In this document: in pieces, positions 1 to 6,101 of the stretch | Layout: the number at the start of each line of letters is the position of its first letter | Position numbering within the stretch: position 1 is the first letter of the stretch | Assembly: GCA_046729975.1 (NCBI GenBank) | Contig: JBKPHS010000213.1 | Coordinates: 1-12,269, forward strand | Reading direction: 5' to 3' | From: JBKPHS01 sp046729975 | GTDB lineage: Bacteria > Actinomycetota > Thermoleophilia > Solirubrobacterales > Thermoleophilaceae | Length of the DNA: 12,269 bases | Translations under genes and position numbers: made by a program | Notes under the pieces: model-generated | Database searches by the model: none | What the model saw: the letters and a program-made list of their open reading frames with translations, nothing else | Told to the model about the DNA's origin: nothing

Positions 1-1
1 G

Positions 2-268
2 ACCTGCACCGCGCGCTGCCGGCTCAAGGCCGGCGCAAGCCTGCGGGTGCCGGGCGCCGCGCGCTCGTACCGGCTCAAGGGCGTGGCGCGCATGCTCGCG
101 GCGGGGCGCCGAACGCGGCTGCTGCTGCGCATACCGCGCCGCTCGATCCCGCCCGCGCGCCGCGCGCTCGCCCGCGGCGTCCGCGTGACGGCGCTGGTCT
201 CGCTTCGGGTGGACGACGGAGCGGGGCGCACGCGAAGCACTCTTCGCAGGGTTTTCGTCGTCGGCTAG
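2..268 (+). CDS. C-terminal end of a hypothetical secreted-type repeat protein (5' partial)
   Basis: An open frame runs in from the left edge and ends with TAG at 266-268, giving about 88 residues with no start in view. The segment is rich in Arg, Ala, Leu and Val. It shows alternating hydrophobic/basic patterns such as RMLAAGRRTRLLLRIPRRS and RVTALVSLRVDDGAGRTRS, with Cys residues near its N-terminal side. Such strands resemble the repeated beta-sandwich tails of large extracellular proteins of Thermoleophilia, where a DxxGxTR turn precedes a final beta strand; this comparison comes from general knowledge, not a search. Function cannot be assigned. It converges on the SDR gene, and the 7-bp repeat hairpin lies just past its stop. 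The frame is the only long one open on this strand, but the call rests mainly on composition. Confidence 0.6.
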   Translation, partial: TCTARCRLKAGASLRVPGAARSYRLKGVARMLAAGRRTRLLLRIPRRSIPPARRALARGVRVTALVSLRVDDGAGRTRSTLRRVFVVG

Positions 269-278
269 GAGCCCTTCG

Positions 279-346
279 CCAGTAACCAGTAACCACTAAC
301 CAGTCGCCAGAAAGACCTGGTTACCGGTTACTGGCTACCGGTTACT
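279..346. repeat. Inverted array of 7-bp repeats between convergent genes, possible bidirectional terminator
   Basis: On the left, heptamers of the type CCAGTAA run head to tail from 279: CCAGTAA, CCAGTAA, CCACTAA, CCAGTCG, CCAGAAA. On the right, 319-346 carries the same family inverted (TGGTTAC, CGGTTAC, TGGCTAC, CGGTTAC). The arms 281-308 and 319-346 match at 22 of 28 positions and enclose a 10-base loop, so a transcript from either strand could fold into a long imperfect hairpin. The location between two convergent genes suits a bidirectional terminator, although there is no U-tract. The right arm runs into the SDR gene and contains its stop codon (342-344). A shorter copy of the family lies at 3676-3704. 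Confidence 0.75.
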
Positions 347-1181
347 CGCCTTTCTTCCGGCGCTCCTCCGCCAACGGCTTGCCCGTCTCGTCGGCCAGGC
401 CCGGCGGCGGCCAGGGGCCGAACCAGTTGTCGCGTGCGCCATCGATCGTGAAGATCGCGCCCGAGTAGTAGTCGCCCGCCGGCGAGGCCAGGTAGGCGAC
501 CAGCCAGGCCTGCTCCTCGGGCCGGCCGAGCCGCTGTAGCGGTACCGTGCGCGCCACGCCCTCGTAGACGGGCTTCGGGTACTTCTCGAGCGCCTCGGTC
601 GCGAAGTGGCCCGAGGCGATGGCCGTGAGCCTGATGCCGAACCTGGCCCACTCGATCGAAAGGACGCGCGTCATGTTCTCGACGCCCGCGCGCGCCGCCG
701 AGGAGTGCACCATCCCCGGAAGCCCGTGGTGGGGCGACAGGGTGACGCTCACGATCTTGCCGCCACCGGCCGGGATCATCGCCTTCGTCGCCACCGCCTG
801 GGTGATCTGCCAGGTGCCGAGTAGGTTCAGCTCGACGACGGTGCGGAAGCCCTTCGCAGTGATGTCCTCGGCCGGCGACATGTATTGCCCGCCGGCGTTG
901 TTCACGAGCACGTCGATCTTCCCGTGCCGGTCGAGTACGGCCTCCACCAGGGCAGCCACCTGGTCCTCCTCGCGGATGTCGCAGACCTGCGCCTCCGCGG
1001 AGCCGCCGTCGCACAGCGAGACGGTCTCCTCGAGGGGCTCGGGGCGGCGTCCCGCCACGACCACCGTCGCGCCACAGGCCGCCAGCTCGACCGCGGTGGC
1101 GCGGCCTAGCCCAGACCCGCCGCCGGTGACGACGGCGACCTGTCCGTCGAGCAATCCGGGCGCGAAGATCCGCGAGGGCAT
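342..1181 (-). CDS. SDR-family oxidoreductase, peroxisomal trans-2-enoyl-CoA reductase / citronellol dehydrogenase-like
   Basis: A 279-residue short-chain dehydrogenase/reductase expected to use NAD(P)H in the cytoplasm. The Rossmann nucleotide-binding motif TGGGSGLG is at residues 19-26, an acidic CDI turn at 67-69, and NNAG at 94-97. The catalytic region does not have the usual YxxxK. The aligned stretch is VHSSAARAG (158-166), which places Ser160 and Arg164 where Tyr and Lys normally sit. The same HSGAARAG pattern occurs in human PECR (trans-2-enoyl-CoA reductase), and the extended C-terminus after the DG motif also resembles that group. The substrate may therefore be an enoyl-CoA or a terpenoid alcohol, which is inference. 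The ATG at 1181 follows a TAGGCT box by 9 bases, suggesting leaderless or nearly leaderless transcription. It is divergent from the SnoaL-like gene. Its TAA stop lies inside the 7-bp repeat array. Confidence 0.92.
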   Translation of the reverse strand: MPSRIFAPGLLDGQVAVVTGGGSGLGRATAVELAACGATVVVAGRRPEPLEETVSLCDGGSAEAQVCDIREEDQVAALVEAVLDRHGKIDVLVNNAGGQYMSPAEDITAKGFRTVVELNLLGTWQITQAVATKAMIPAGGGKIVSVTLSPHHGLPGMVHSSAARAGVENMTRVLSIEWARFGIRLTAIASGHFATEALEKYPKPVYEGVARTVPLQRLGRPEEQAWLVAYLASPAGDYYSGAIFTIDGARDNWFGPWPPPGLADETGKPLAEERRKKGE

Positions 1182-1190
1182 GGGGGCGGC

Positions 1191-1196
1191 AGCCTA
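1191..1196 (-). promoter_or_regulatory. Candidate -10 box (TAGGCT) for the SDR gene
   Basis: On the minus strand TAGGCT, matching the TAnnnT form, ends 9 bases before the ATG at 1181. That spacing places the transcription start at or within a few bases of the start codon. No convincing Shine-Dalgarno lies between. No clear -35 is seen. Confidence 0.4.
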
Positions 1197-1245
1197 CCGC
1201 CGGGCCGGCGGCCTCGACCGCAGCAACCCGTCACCGGCTCGCGGG

Positions 1246-1251
1246 TAGATT
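1246..1251 (+). promoter_or_regulatory. Candidate -10 box (TAGATT) for the SnoaL/MBL/GlsB run
   Basis: TAGATT, preceded by GCGGG, ends 9 bases before the ATG at 1261. This is the same spacing as the divergent TAGGCT-ATG arrangement of the SDR gene. No Shine-Dalgarno is evident in the 9-base interval, so a leaderless or very short-leader transcript is inferred. Confidence 0.4.
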
Positions 1252-1260
1252 GTCCGTGCC

Positions 1261-1668
1261 ATGGCGGCGGACGGCGACGTCGAGCGGGTGCGCCGCGGGT
1301 ACGAGGCCTGGAACCGAGGCGAGCTCGACGGATTCCTCGAGCTGCTCCACCCGGACTTCGCCTTCCGGCTGTCGGGCACCTTCCCGGGCCTCGAGCGCGA
1401 GTACCACGGCGCCGACGGCATGCGGCGGTTCTGGTCGGTGATGAAGGAGCCCTGGGAGGAGCTGACGGTCGTGCCCGAGCGATTCGTGGAACAGGAGCCG
1501 CACGTGCTCGTGCTGTTCCGCTTTCATGGACTGGGACGGGACGGCATCAGGGTCGAGCGACCGTTCGCTCACCTGCTCGAGATGCGGGAGGGGCTCGCCC
1601 TGCGGCTCCAGGCCTACGCCGACTGGGACCAGGGCGTCGAGGCGCTCGAACGCCTGCGGATATCGTGA
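1261..1668 (+). CDS. SnoaL-like / NTF2-fold protein
   Basis: A 135-residue protein with the layout of the SnoaL-like/NTF2 superfamily. An N-terminal helix VRRGYEAWNRGELDGFLELL (residues 8-27) is followed by HPDFAFRLSG, then a GADGMRRFW segment (50-58) and a curved beta sheet ending in LRLQAYADWDQGVEALE. Small proteins of this fold form open cone-shaped barrels. They act as isomerases, cyclases, hydrolases or merely ligand binders, so the substrate cannot be read from sequence. The ATG at 1261 is preceded by TAGATT at a leaderless-like distance, and the residues after it match the usual family N-terminus. It ends 4 bases before the MBL-fold gene and is probably co-transcribed with it. No catalytic residue set is clear enough to name. 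Confidence 0.85.
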   Translation: MAADGDVERVRRGYEAWNRGELDGFLELLHPDFAFRLSGTFPGLEREYHGADGMRRFWSVMKEPWEELTVVPERFVEQEPHVLVLFRFHGLGRDGIRVERPFAHLLEMREGLALRLQAYADWDQGVEALERLRIS

Positions 1669-1672
1669 CCCG

Positions 1673-2575
1673 ATGGCCACCGCGGCGGAGCCACGGCCGG
1701 CGTCCCTTCCGCTTCCGAGCGGCCGTGACGGCGCGACGATCCGGCTGATCCCGCTCCAGTCCGGCCAGAGCATAGGCCCGCCTGGTTGGCTCCACCGCGA
1801 GGAGGGAAGACTGGCGGGACTTCACGCTCTCGGCTTTCGGGTGCCGAAGGACCGCTGGCTGAAGGTGCCCATCGTCTCGTTCCTCCTCGAGCACCCGGGC
1901 GCCGGGGTCGTGCTCGTCGACACCGGGCTGCACCCTTCGTGCGCCGTCGATCCGAAGCAGAACTTCGGACGGATGGGCGTGCGCGAGTTCCCGAGGCTCG
2001 AGGTGTCGCAGCCGGTGGCAGCCCGGCTGCGCGACCGCGGCATCGACCCGGCGGAGGTGCCGGTCGTCGTCCTGACACATCTGCATGTGGACCACGCGAG
2101 CGCGATCTCGGAGTTCCCCGGCGCCACCTTCGTCCTCGACCGCCGCGAGTGGGAGGCCGCGAACGGGCCGCGGCCCTGGTTGCGCGGATACCACCGCCGC
2201 CAGTTCGATCACGCCTTCGACTACCGCCTGCTCGACTTCGAGGCACCGGAGGCGGACTCGTACGCGACCTTCGGCCGGTCGTTCGACCTCTTCGGCGACG
2301 GCAGCGTCCGGGCGCTGGCGACGCCCGGCCACACGCTCGGCCACATGTCCGTCGTCGTTCGGTTGCGCGACGGCGAGGCGCTGCTGTGCGGCGACGCCGC
2401 ATTCACCATGCGGACGATCGAGCGGTCGGCGCTGCCATACCGCTCCGAGGACGGGCACCTCTTCCGGCGCTCGCTGCGCGAGATCCAGCTCTACAGGGAG
2501 AACAGGCCGGACGCGCTGGTCATCCCCGGGCACGACGCGGAGGCTTGGAGCAGGCTCGATCCGGTATACCAGTAG
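1673..2575 (+). CDS. N-acyl homoserine lactonase-like metallo-beta-lactamase-fold hydrolase
   Basis: A 300-residue MBL-fold metal-dependent hydrolase, most like the N-acyl homoserine lactonase (AiiA-type) family, which opens the lactone ring of quorum-sensing signals. The dinuclear metal site is complete. HLHVDH is at residues 136-141 (His136, His138, Asp140, His141), His220 is in TPGHTLGH, Asp241 in LLCGDAAF, and His287 in IPGHDAE. The N-terminal PIVSFLLEHPGAGVVLVDTG (66-85) is also typical of the family. Substrate choice among lactonases cannot be settled from motifs. The frame is open further upstream, but the ATG at 1673 lies 4 bases past the previous stop and begins the recognisable protein; starting earlier would overlap the SnoaL-like gene extensively. 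No good Shine-Dalgarno is seen, so translation is probably coupled. No signal peptide is evident, which suggests an intracellular enzyme. Confidence 0.92.
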   Translation: MATAAEPRPASLPLPSGRDGATIRLIPLQSGQSIGPPGWLHREEGRLAGLHALGFRVPKDRWLKVPIVSFLLEHPGAGVVLVDTGLHPSCAVDPKQNFGRMGVREFPRLEVSQPVAARLRDRGIDPAEVPVVVLTHLHVDHASAISEFPGATFVLDRREWEAANGPRPWLRGYHRRQFDHAFDYRLLDFEAPEADSYATFGRSFDLFGDGSVRALATPGHTLGHMSVVVRLRDGEALLCGDAAFTMRTIERSALPYRSEDGHLFRRSLREIQLYRENRPDALVIPGHDAEAWSRLDPVYQ

Positions 2576-2577
2576 GC

Positions 2578-2862
2578 GTGAGCCTGATCGTCTACCTGGT
2601 CCTGCTCGTCCTGAGCGGACTGGTCGTGGGAGCCCTCGGCCGCCTGGCGATCCCGGGGCCGGATCCGATGTCGATCCCGATGACGATCCTGGTCGGGCTG
2701 GCCGGGTCGTTCCTCGCGGGCCTCCTGTGGATGGCGATCTCCGACCGCGGGGCGCCGGGCATCCTGCTGGCCGTGCTGTTCTCGTCGCTGATCGTCTACC
2801 TGATCCGGCGCTCGCGCGGCGGGACGATGTTCGATCCCGGCCCGCGCCGAGAAGGTGGCTAG
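2578..2862 (+). CDS. GlsB/YeaQ/YmgE-family (transglycosylase-associated) small membrane protein
   Basis: A 94-residue integral membrane protein starting at GTG, 2 bases after the MBL gene's stop, so probably translationally coupled. Three hydrophobic segments are visible at about residues 4-21, 34-53 and 60-77. Between the first and second is GALGRLAIPGPDPMSIP, which matches the conserved G-x-L-x-R-x-x-x-PG-x-D-P signature of the transglycosylase-associated/GlsB family. Members are linked to general or alkaline stress in several bacteria, but their biochemical role is unknown. The C-terminus RRSRGGTMFDPGPRREGG is basic and probably cytoplasmic. The gene is slightly longer than the usual 80-85 residues. 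Its TAG stop faces the acyltransferase's stop across 3 bases, within a small palindrome. Confidence 0.85.
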   Translation: MSLIVYLVLLVLSGLVVGALGRLAIPGPDPMSIPMTILVGLAGSFLAGLLWMAISDRGAPGILLAVLFSSLIVYLIRRSRGGTMFDPGPRREGG

Positions 2863-2870
2863 GGCCTAGC
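2858..2870. repeat. 13-bp palindrome holding the stop codons of two convergent genes
   Basis: GCTAGG, a central G and CCTAGC form a perfect 6-bp inverted repeat. The left arm contains the TAG of the GlsB-like gene (2860-2862), and the right arm contains the TAG of the acyltransferase read on the other strand (2866-2868). The loop is too short for a normal hairpin terminator, so a terminator function is uncertain. Confidence 0.5.
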
Positions 2871-3675
2871 GCGTCAGCGGCCTGCGCCCGGCGGCCTCTG
2901 CGGCCCCCGCGGCGCGCCTCGCGGCGCGTGCGGCGCGCGAGTCGCGGATCGCCTTGCGGCGACCGCCCTCGAGCAGCCCGTAGTAGAGCTTCTCGACCTC
3001 GGCGAACACGACCTCTGACGCCGCCTGCGCCTGGTCGCGCGAGGGATGCTCGACGCGCTCGAAACGGATCGGGTCGCCGTAGCGGACCGTGACCTTGGGG
3101 AACTGGAGCCGCTTCCAGTTGCGCACGCGCGACGAGCCCACGACCGCGGTGGGCACCACCGGCACGCCGGTCTCGAGCGCGAGGCGGCCGACGCCGGGGC
3201 GTGGCGTGCCGAGGTGTTCGCTGCGAGAGCGGCCGCCCTCGGCGTACATCACCACGAGGTCTCCTCGGCCGAGGATCGTGCGGGCCGTCTCGAAGGCCTC
3301 CTCGTCCCGCCGCCCGCGCAGCACCGGGAAGACCCCGCCGTGGGTGAAGATGAATTGGAGCGGCCGCTTGAACAGCTGCGACTTGGCCATGAACTGGACC
3401 TTGCGCCGCAGGTAGACGGCCACGAAGAAGTGGTCGAAGAACGAGAAGTGGTTCGGCGTGATGATGGCCGGCCCGCGCGGGGGAACCTTGTCCGTGTCGA
3501 TGCCGCGCACGCGGTAGAAGACGAGCACCACCGGCGTCAGCACCAGCCGGCAGAGCTCGTACACCCAGTCGGGCCGGCGAGTCCGCGCGCGCTCGTGGAA
3601 GCGCGTGAAGTACTCGGCCGGCCGGGGATCCTTGTAGACCTGCGGCTTCATGCCTGCTTGCTGCATGTGAGTCAC
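2866..3675 (-). CDS. PlsC-like lysophospholipid acyltransferase (1-acyl-glycerol-3-phosphate acyltransferase family)
   Basis: A 269-residue LPLAT-family acyltransferase. It would transfer an acyl chain to lysophosphatidate or a related lysolipid at the cytoplasmic membrane face. The four family motifs are present: NHFSFFD (75-81, the catalytic HX4D with His76 and Asp81), GVFPVLRGRRD (114-124), YAEGGRS (144-150, a variant of FPEGTRS) and VPVVPT (171-176). A hydrophobic stretch at about 42-56 is the likely membrane anchor. The C-terminal 30 residues are a low-complexity Ala/Arg tail that could bind anionic membrane or RNA; this is inference. The start is uncertain: GTG at 3675 or ATG at 3666 or 3651, all without a strong Shine-Dalgarno. 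It follows glpK by 25 bases in what looks like one operon, which fits glycerol-3-phosphate use in lipid synthesis. Its precise acceptor is not determined. Confidence 0.94.
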   Translation of the reverse strand: MTHMQQAGMKPQVYKDPRPAEYFTRFHERARTRRPDWVYELCRLVLTPVVLVFYRVRGIDTDKVPPRGPAIITPNHFSFFDHFFVAVYLRRKVQFMAKSQLFKRPLQFIFTHGGVFPVLRGRRDEEAFETARTILGRGDLVVMYAEGGRSRSEHLGTPRPGVGRLALETGVPVVPTAVVGSSRVRNWKRLQFPKVTVRYGDPIRFERVEHPSRDQAQAASEVVFAEVEKLYYGLLEGGRRKAIRDSRAARAARRAAGAAEAAGRRPLTR

Positions 3676-3704
3676 TTGCTACCCGCTACGGCCGCTCCGG
3701 TTAC
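3676..3704. repeat. Second, degenerate copy of the 7-bp repeat array
   Basis: TTGCTAC (3676-3682) and CCGCTAC (3683-3689) follow at exact 7-bp spacing, then a degenerate unit, then CGGTTAC (3698-3704). These match the YGGYTAC units at 319-346. As there, the final CGGTTAC supplies the stop of the minus-strand gene next to it, here the TAA of glpK at 3701-3703. It fills the entire 25-base gap between glpK and the acyltransferase. The match is short, so chance is not excluded. Confidence 0.45.
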
Positions 3705-5158
3705 GGGCGCTCGCGCGCCCAGTCGCGAGAGCGCTCGAGCGCCCTCCTCCAGTCGTCGAGGAGCGCCTCGCGGCGATCGGCGGACATGCGCGGCTCGTAG
3801 CGGGCCGCCTCGCGCCACATCTCGCGCGTGTCCTCCTCGGTCCAGAGGTCGACCGCCACGCCGGCCAGGTAGGCCGCGCCGAGCGCCGTGGTCTCGGAGA
3901 TCTCGGGCACGATCACCGAGACGCCCAGCACGTCCGCTTGGAAGCGCATCAGCCAGGAGTTGGCCACCGCCCCGCCGTCGGCCTTGAGCTCCTCGAGGGG
4001 CGTGCCGGAGGCGCGCTCCATGGCCCGCACGGCGTCCGTCGTCTGGTACGCGATCGACTCGAGCGCCGCGCGCGCGAGCTGTGCGCGGCCGCTGCCGCGC
4101 GTCAGGCCGACGATCGTGCCACGTGCGTAGGGGTCCCAGTACGGCGAGCCGAGGCCGGTGAGCGCCGGCACGAAGTACACGCCGTCATTCGTTCGCAGCG
4201 AGCGCGCGAGCTCCTCGGTCTCCGCTGCGGTCTCGATGATCCCGAGCCCGTCCCGGAGCCACTGGACCGCGGCACCGGTGACGAACACGCTCGCCTCGAG
4301 CGCATAGTCAACCCGCTCGCCTACACCCCAGGCGACCGTGGCGAGCAGCCCCTCCACGCGCGGCGGCGCCTCGCCGCCCGCGTTCTGGAGCACGAAGCTG
4401 CCCGTGCCGTAGGTGTTCTTGCCGAGCCCTTTCTCGTGACAGGCCTGCCCGTAGAGCGCGGCCTGCTGGTCGCCGGCGATGCCCGCCACCGGCACGCTGC
4501 CGCCAAACGCGCTCGTGCTGCCGTACACGTGCGCGCTGGGGAGCGGGTCCGGCAGCGAGTCTGCCTCCACGCTGAGGATTTCGCAGAGCTCGCGGTCCCA
4601 GGAGAGGTCGTCGAGCGAGAACAGCAGCGTGCGCGACGCGTTCGAGTAGTCGGTCACGTGGCGGCCCGTCAGCTTGTAGGCGAGCCAGGAGTCAATCGTT
4701 CCGAAGGCTGCGCTCGGGTCGACGCCGGCCTCCTTGATCAGCCATTCGATCTTCGTACCCGAGAAGTAGGGGTCGAGCACGAGTCCGGTGCGCTCGCGGA
4801 AGAGCTCCTCCTTTCCCTGCTCTCGAAGCTCGTCGCAGCGAGCCGAGGTGCGACGGTCCTGCCAGACCAGCGCGTGATACAGGGGCTCGCCGCTCATCGG
4901 CTCCCAGGCGACGACCGTCTCGCGCTGGTTGGCGATGCCGATGCCGGCGAGCCGTGAGCCGTCGACACCGGCGTCCTCGAGCGCGGACCGCCCGACGGCA
5001 CGCGTCACGTCCCAGATCTCGTTGGCGTCGTGCTCGACCCAGCCCGGTCGTGGATAGTGCTGGCGAAACTCGCGGTAGGCGCGGCCGGCGATCCCGCCGC
5101 GCTCGTCGAAGACGATGCAGGTGGTCCCGGTGGTCCCCTGGTCGATCGCGAGGATCAC
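3701..5158 (-). CDS. glpK: Glycerol kinase
   Basis: A 485-residue FGGY-family kinase that phosphorylates glycerol to sn-glycerol-3-phosphate with ATP in the cytoplasm. The N-terminal ATP-site motif DQGTTGTT is at residues 6-13, and NQRET (78-82) and WQDRRT (99-104) form part of the glycerol-binding region. The catalytic base Asp230 lies in GIAGDQQAALYGQ, KNTYGTGSF is at 247-255, and the C-terminal GLGSPYWDPYARG and DGGAVANSWLMRFQAD segments are intact. Length is close to the usual ~500. The start is GTG at 5158, forming a 4-base GTGA overlap with the glycosyltransferase stop, which implies translational coupling. Downstream lies the PlsC-like gene, so product and pathway match the operon. No glycerol facilitator or glpD is in the window. 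Confidence 0.98.
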   Translation of the reverse strand: MILAIDQGTTGTTCIVFDERGGIAGRAYREFRQHYPRPGWVEHDANEIWDVTRAVGRSALEDAGVDGSRLAGIGIANQRETVVAWEPMSGEPLYHALVWQDRRTSARCDELREQGKEELFRERTGLVLDPYFSGTKIEWLIKEAGVDPSAAFGTIDSWLAYKLTGRHVTDYSNASRTLLFSLDDLSWDRELCEILSVEADSLPDPLPSAHVYGSTSAFGGSVPVAGIAGDQQAALYGQACHEKGLGKNTYGTGSFVLQNAGGEAPPRVEGLLATVAWGVGERVDYALEASVFVTGAAVQWLRDGLGIIETAAETEELARSLRTNDGVYFVPALTGLGSPYWDPYARGTIVGLTRGSGRAQLARAALESIAYQTTDAVRAMERASGTPLEELKADGGAVANSWLMRFQADVLGVSVIVPEISETTALGAAYLAGVAVDLWTEEDTREMWREAARYEPRMSADRREALLDDWRRALERSRDWARERP

Positions 5159-5868
5159 GCGCGGGAACCTACACGCGCAACTGCGGCCCGCGCGATGTCG
5201 GCGAGCTGGCGGGCGCGGTGCACGAACCCGGCCGCGTCTCGCCCCGTGGCGCGGTGCTCGAGCTCGAGCTCGACCTCGACGACGTGGAAGCCCGCGCGGT
5301 GGGCGTCGACCGTCATCCCGACCTCCATTCCGAAGCCGTGAGCAAACGGGACGACGGCCGCGAGGACCGCTGGTCGGAGCGCTCGCTGGCCGGACAGCGG
5401 CGCCTCGAGCTCCAGCCCTGTGAGACGGCGGATCGCGGCACGTGCGAAGCCGACGGCGATCCCGAAGCCGCCCCCGACGCGCTGCGCGAACGACGCGACG
5501 GCGAGGTCGGCCCGGCCGAGCGCCTCGACCAGCGCGGGCAGCTCGCGGGCCGAGAGGCCGAGATCGCCGTCGCAGAGTACGACCAGAGCCGGCTCGCCGG
5601 CCTCGGCGAGCAGCGCCCGGGCGGCAAGCGTGGCCGCTCCTCCCTTCCCCAGCCGCCGCGGCGCGCGCACGAGCTGCGCGCCCGCCCGCAGAGTCGCCTC
5701 CGGCGTCGCGTCCGAGGACGCGTCGTCGGCCACGAGCACGCGCGCTGCCGGGAAGGCCTCCGCAAGCCCGGCGAGGGTGTCACCGAGCCGGTCGGCCTCG
5801 TCGCAGGCGGTCACGATCACCGCGATTCCGGGGGACACGGCCGGGTATCGTGCCGCACTTCCGGCCAT
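5155..5868 (-). CDS. Family 2 glycosyltransferase
   Basis: A GT-A fold, GT2 glycosyltransferase of about 237 residues. The start of the fold is IAVIVTACDEADRL (15-28), with the nucleotide-sugar motif DDASSDATP at 48-56. RRLGKGGA is at 71-78, and CDGDLGLS (99-106) carries the metal-binding DxD. LSGQRALRP (158-166) and FGMEVGMTVDAHRAGF (179-194) are reminiscent of dolichyl-phosphate-mannose-synthase or glucosyl-3-phosphoglycerate-synthase relatives. Donor and acceptor are unknown. The start is ambiguous. ATG at 5868 is used here; ATG at 5889 would overlap the carrier protein's start, and GTG at 5838 gives an N-terminus only four residues before the fold. None has a good Shine-Dalgarno. It is first in the operon with glpK (GTGA overlap) and the acyltransferase, which suggests a glycerol-containing or lipid acceptor, but that is inference. 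Confidence 0.9.
   Translation of the reverse strand: MAGSAARYPAVSPGIAVIVTACDEADRLGDTLAGLAEAFPAARVLVADDASSDATPEATLRAGAQLVRAPRRLGKGGAATLAARALLAEAGEPALVVLCDGDLGLSARELPALVEALGRADLAVASFAQRVGGGFGIAVGFARAAIRRLTGLELEAPLSGQRALRPAVLAAVVPFAHGFGMEVGMTVDAHRAGFHVVEVELELEHRATGRDAAGFVHRARQLADIARAAVARVGSRA
5846..5851 (+). promoter_or_regulatory. Candidate -10 box (TATCGT) upstream of the biotinyl carrier gene
   Basis: TATCGT, preceded by CCGGG, fits TAnnnT and would place a transcript start near 5858, about 20 bases before the Shine-Dalgarno at 5878. It lies within the possible 5' end of the divergent glycosyltransferase gene. No -35 is clear. Confidence 0.3.
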
Positions 5869-5877
5869 CCGAGACCC

Positions 5878-5884
5878 AGGAGGA
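5878..5884 (+). promoter_or_regulatory. Ribosome binding site that fixes a TTG start
   Basis: AGGAGGA is a near-perfect anti-Shine-Dalgarno match; its AGGAGG core ends 5 bases before the TTG at 5889. No ATG or GTG is available in the right frame and place, so this site decides the start of the biotinyl carrier protein. Confidence 0.8.
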
Positions 5885-5888
5885 CGCA

Positions 5889-6101
5889 TTGGCGGACGTC
5901 GAGGCCCACATCACGGGCACGGTCTGGAAGATCGAGTGCGAGATCGGCCAGGAGGTGGAGGAGGGCGACACTCTGGTGATCCTCGAGTCGATGAAGATGG
6001 AGATGCCCGTGGAGGCCGAGGAGGACGGCCGTGTGGCGAGGATCAGCTGCGAGGAGGGTCAATCCGTCTCGGAGGGCGACACGCTGGTGATCCTTGAGTA
6101 A
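5889..6101 (+). CDS. Small biotin/lipoyl-binding carrier protein (biotin carboxyl carrier type)
   Basis: A 70-residue stand-alone biotinyl domain. The attachment motif ESMKMEM is at residues 35-41, with the central Lys expected to be biotinylated by biotin protein ligase. On both sides lie the quasi-symmetrical half-repeats, EEGDTLVILE near residue 26 and SEGDTLVILE at the C-terminus, typical of the flattened beta-barrel hairpin. Stand-alone carriers of this size occur in actinobacteria alongside acyl-CoA carboxylase parts; the partner carboxylase is not in this window. It starts at TTG with a strong AGGAGG site. It overlaps the crotonase gene by 8 bases (TTGAGTAA), so the two are translationally coupled. 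Met-Lys-Met favours biotin over lipoate, which usually has a D-K-A context. The biotin synthesis operon lies about 2.2 kb downstream. Confidence 0.93.
   Translation: MADVEAHITGTVWKIECEIGQEVEEGDTLVILESMKMEMPVEAEEDGRVARISCEEGQSVSEGDTLVILE

Noticed and set aside
279..346. The heptamer array as a CRISPR
   Set aside because: Units are 7 bp without spacers and the two halves are inverted to each other.
1547..2533. 328-residue antisense frame opposite the MBL-fold gene
   Set aside because: No domain motif is visible, and the sense strand carries the complete metal-binding site.
5155..5889. Glycosyltransferase starting at the ATG at 5889
   Set aside because: It would overlap the TTG start and sit on the Shine-Dalgarno of the carrier gene on the other strand, and it adds residues with no family resemblance before the fold.
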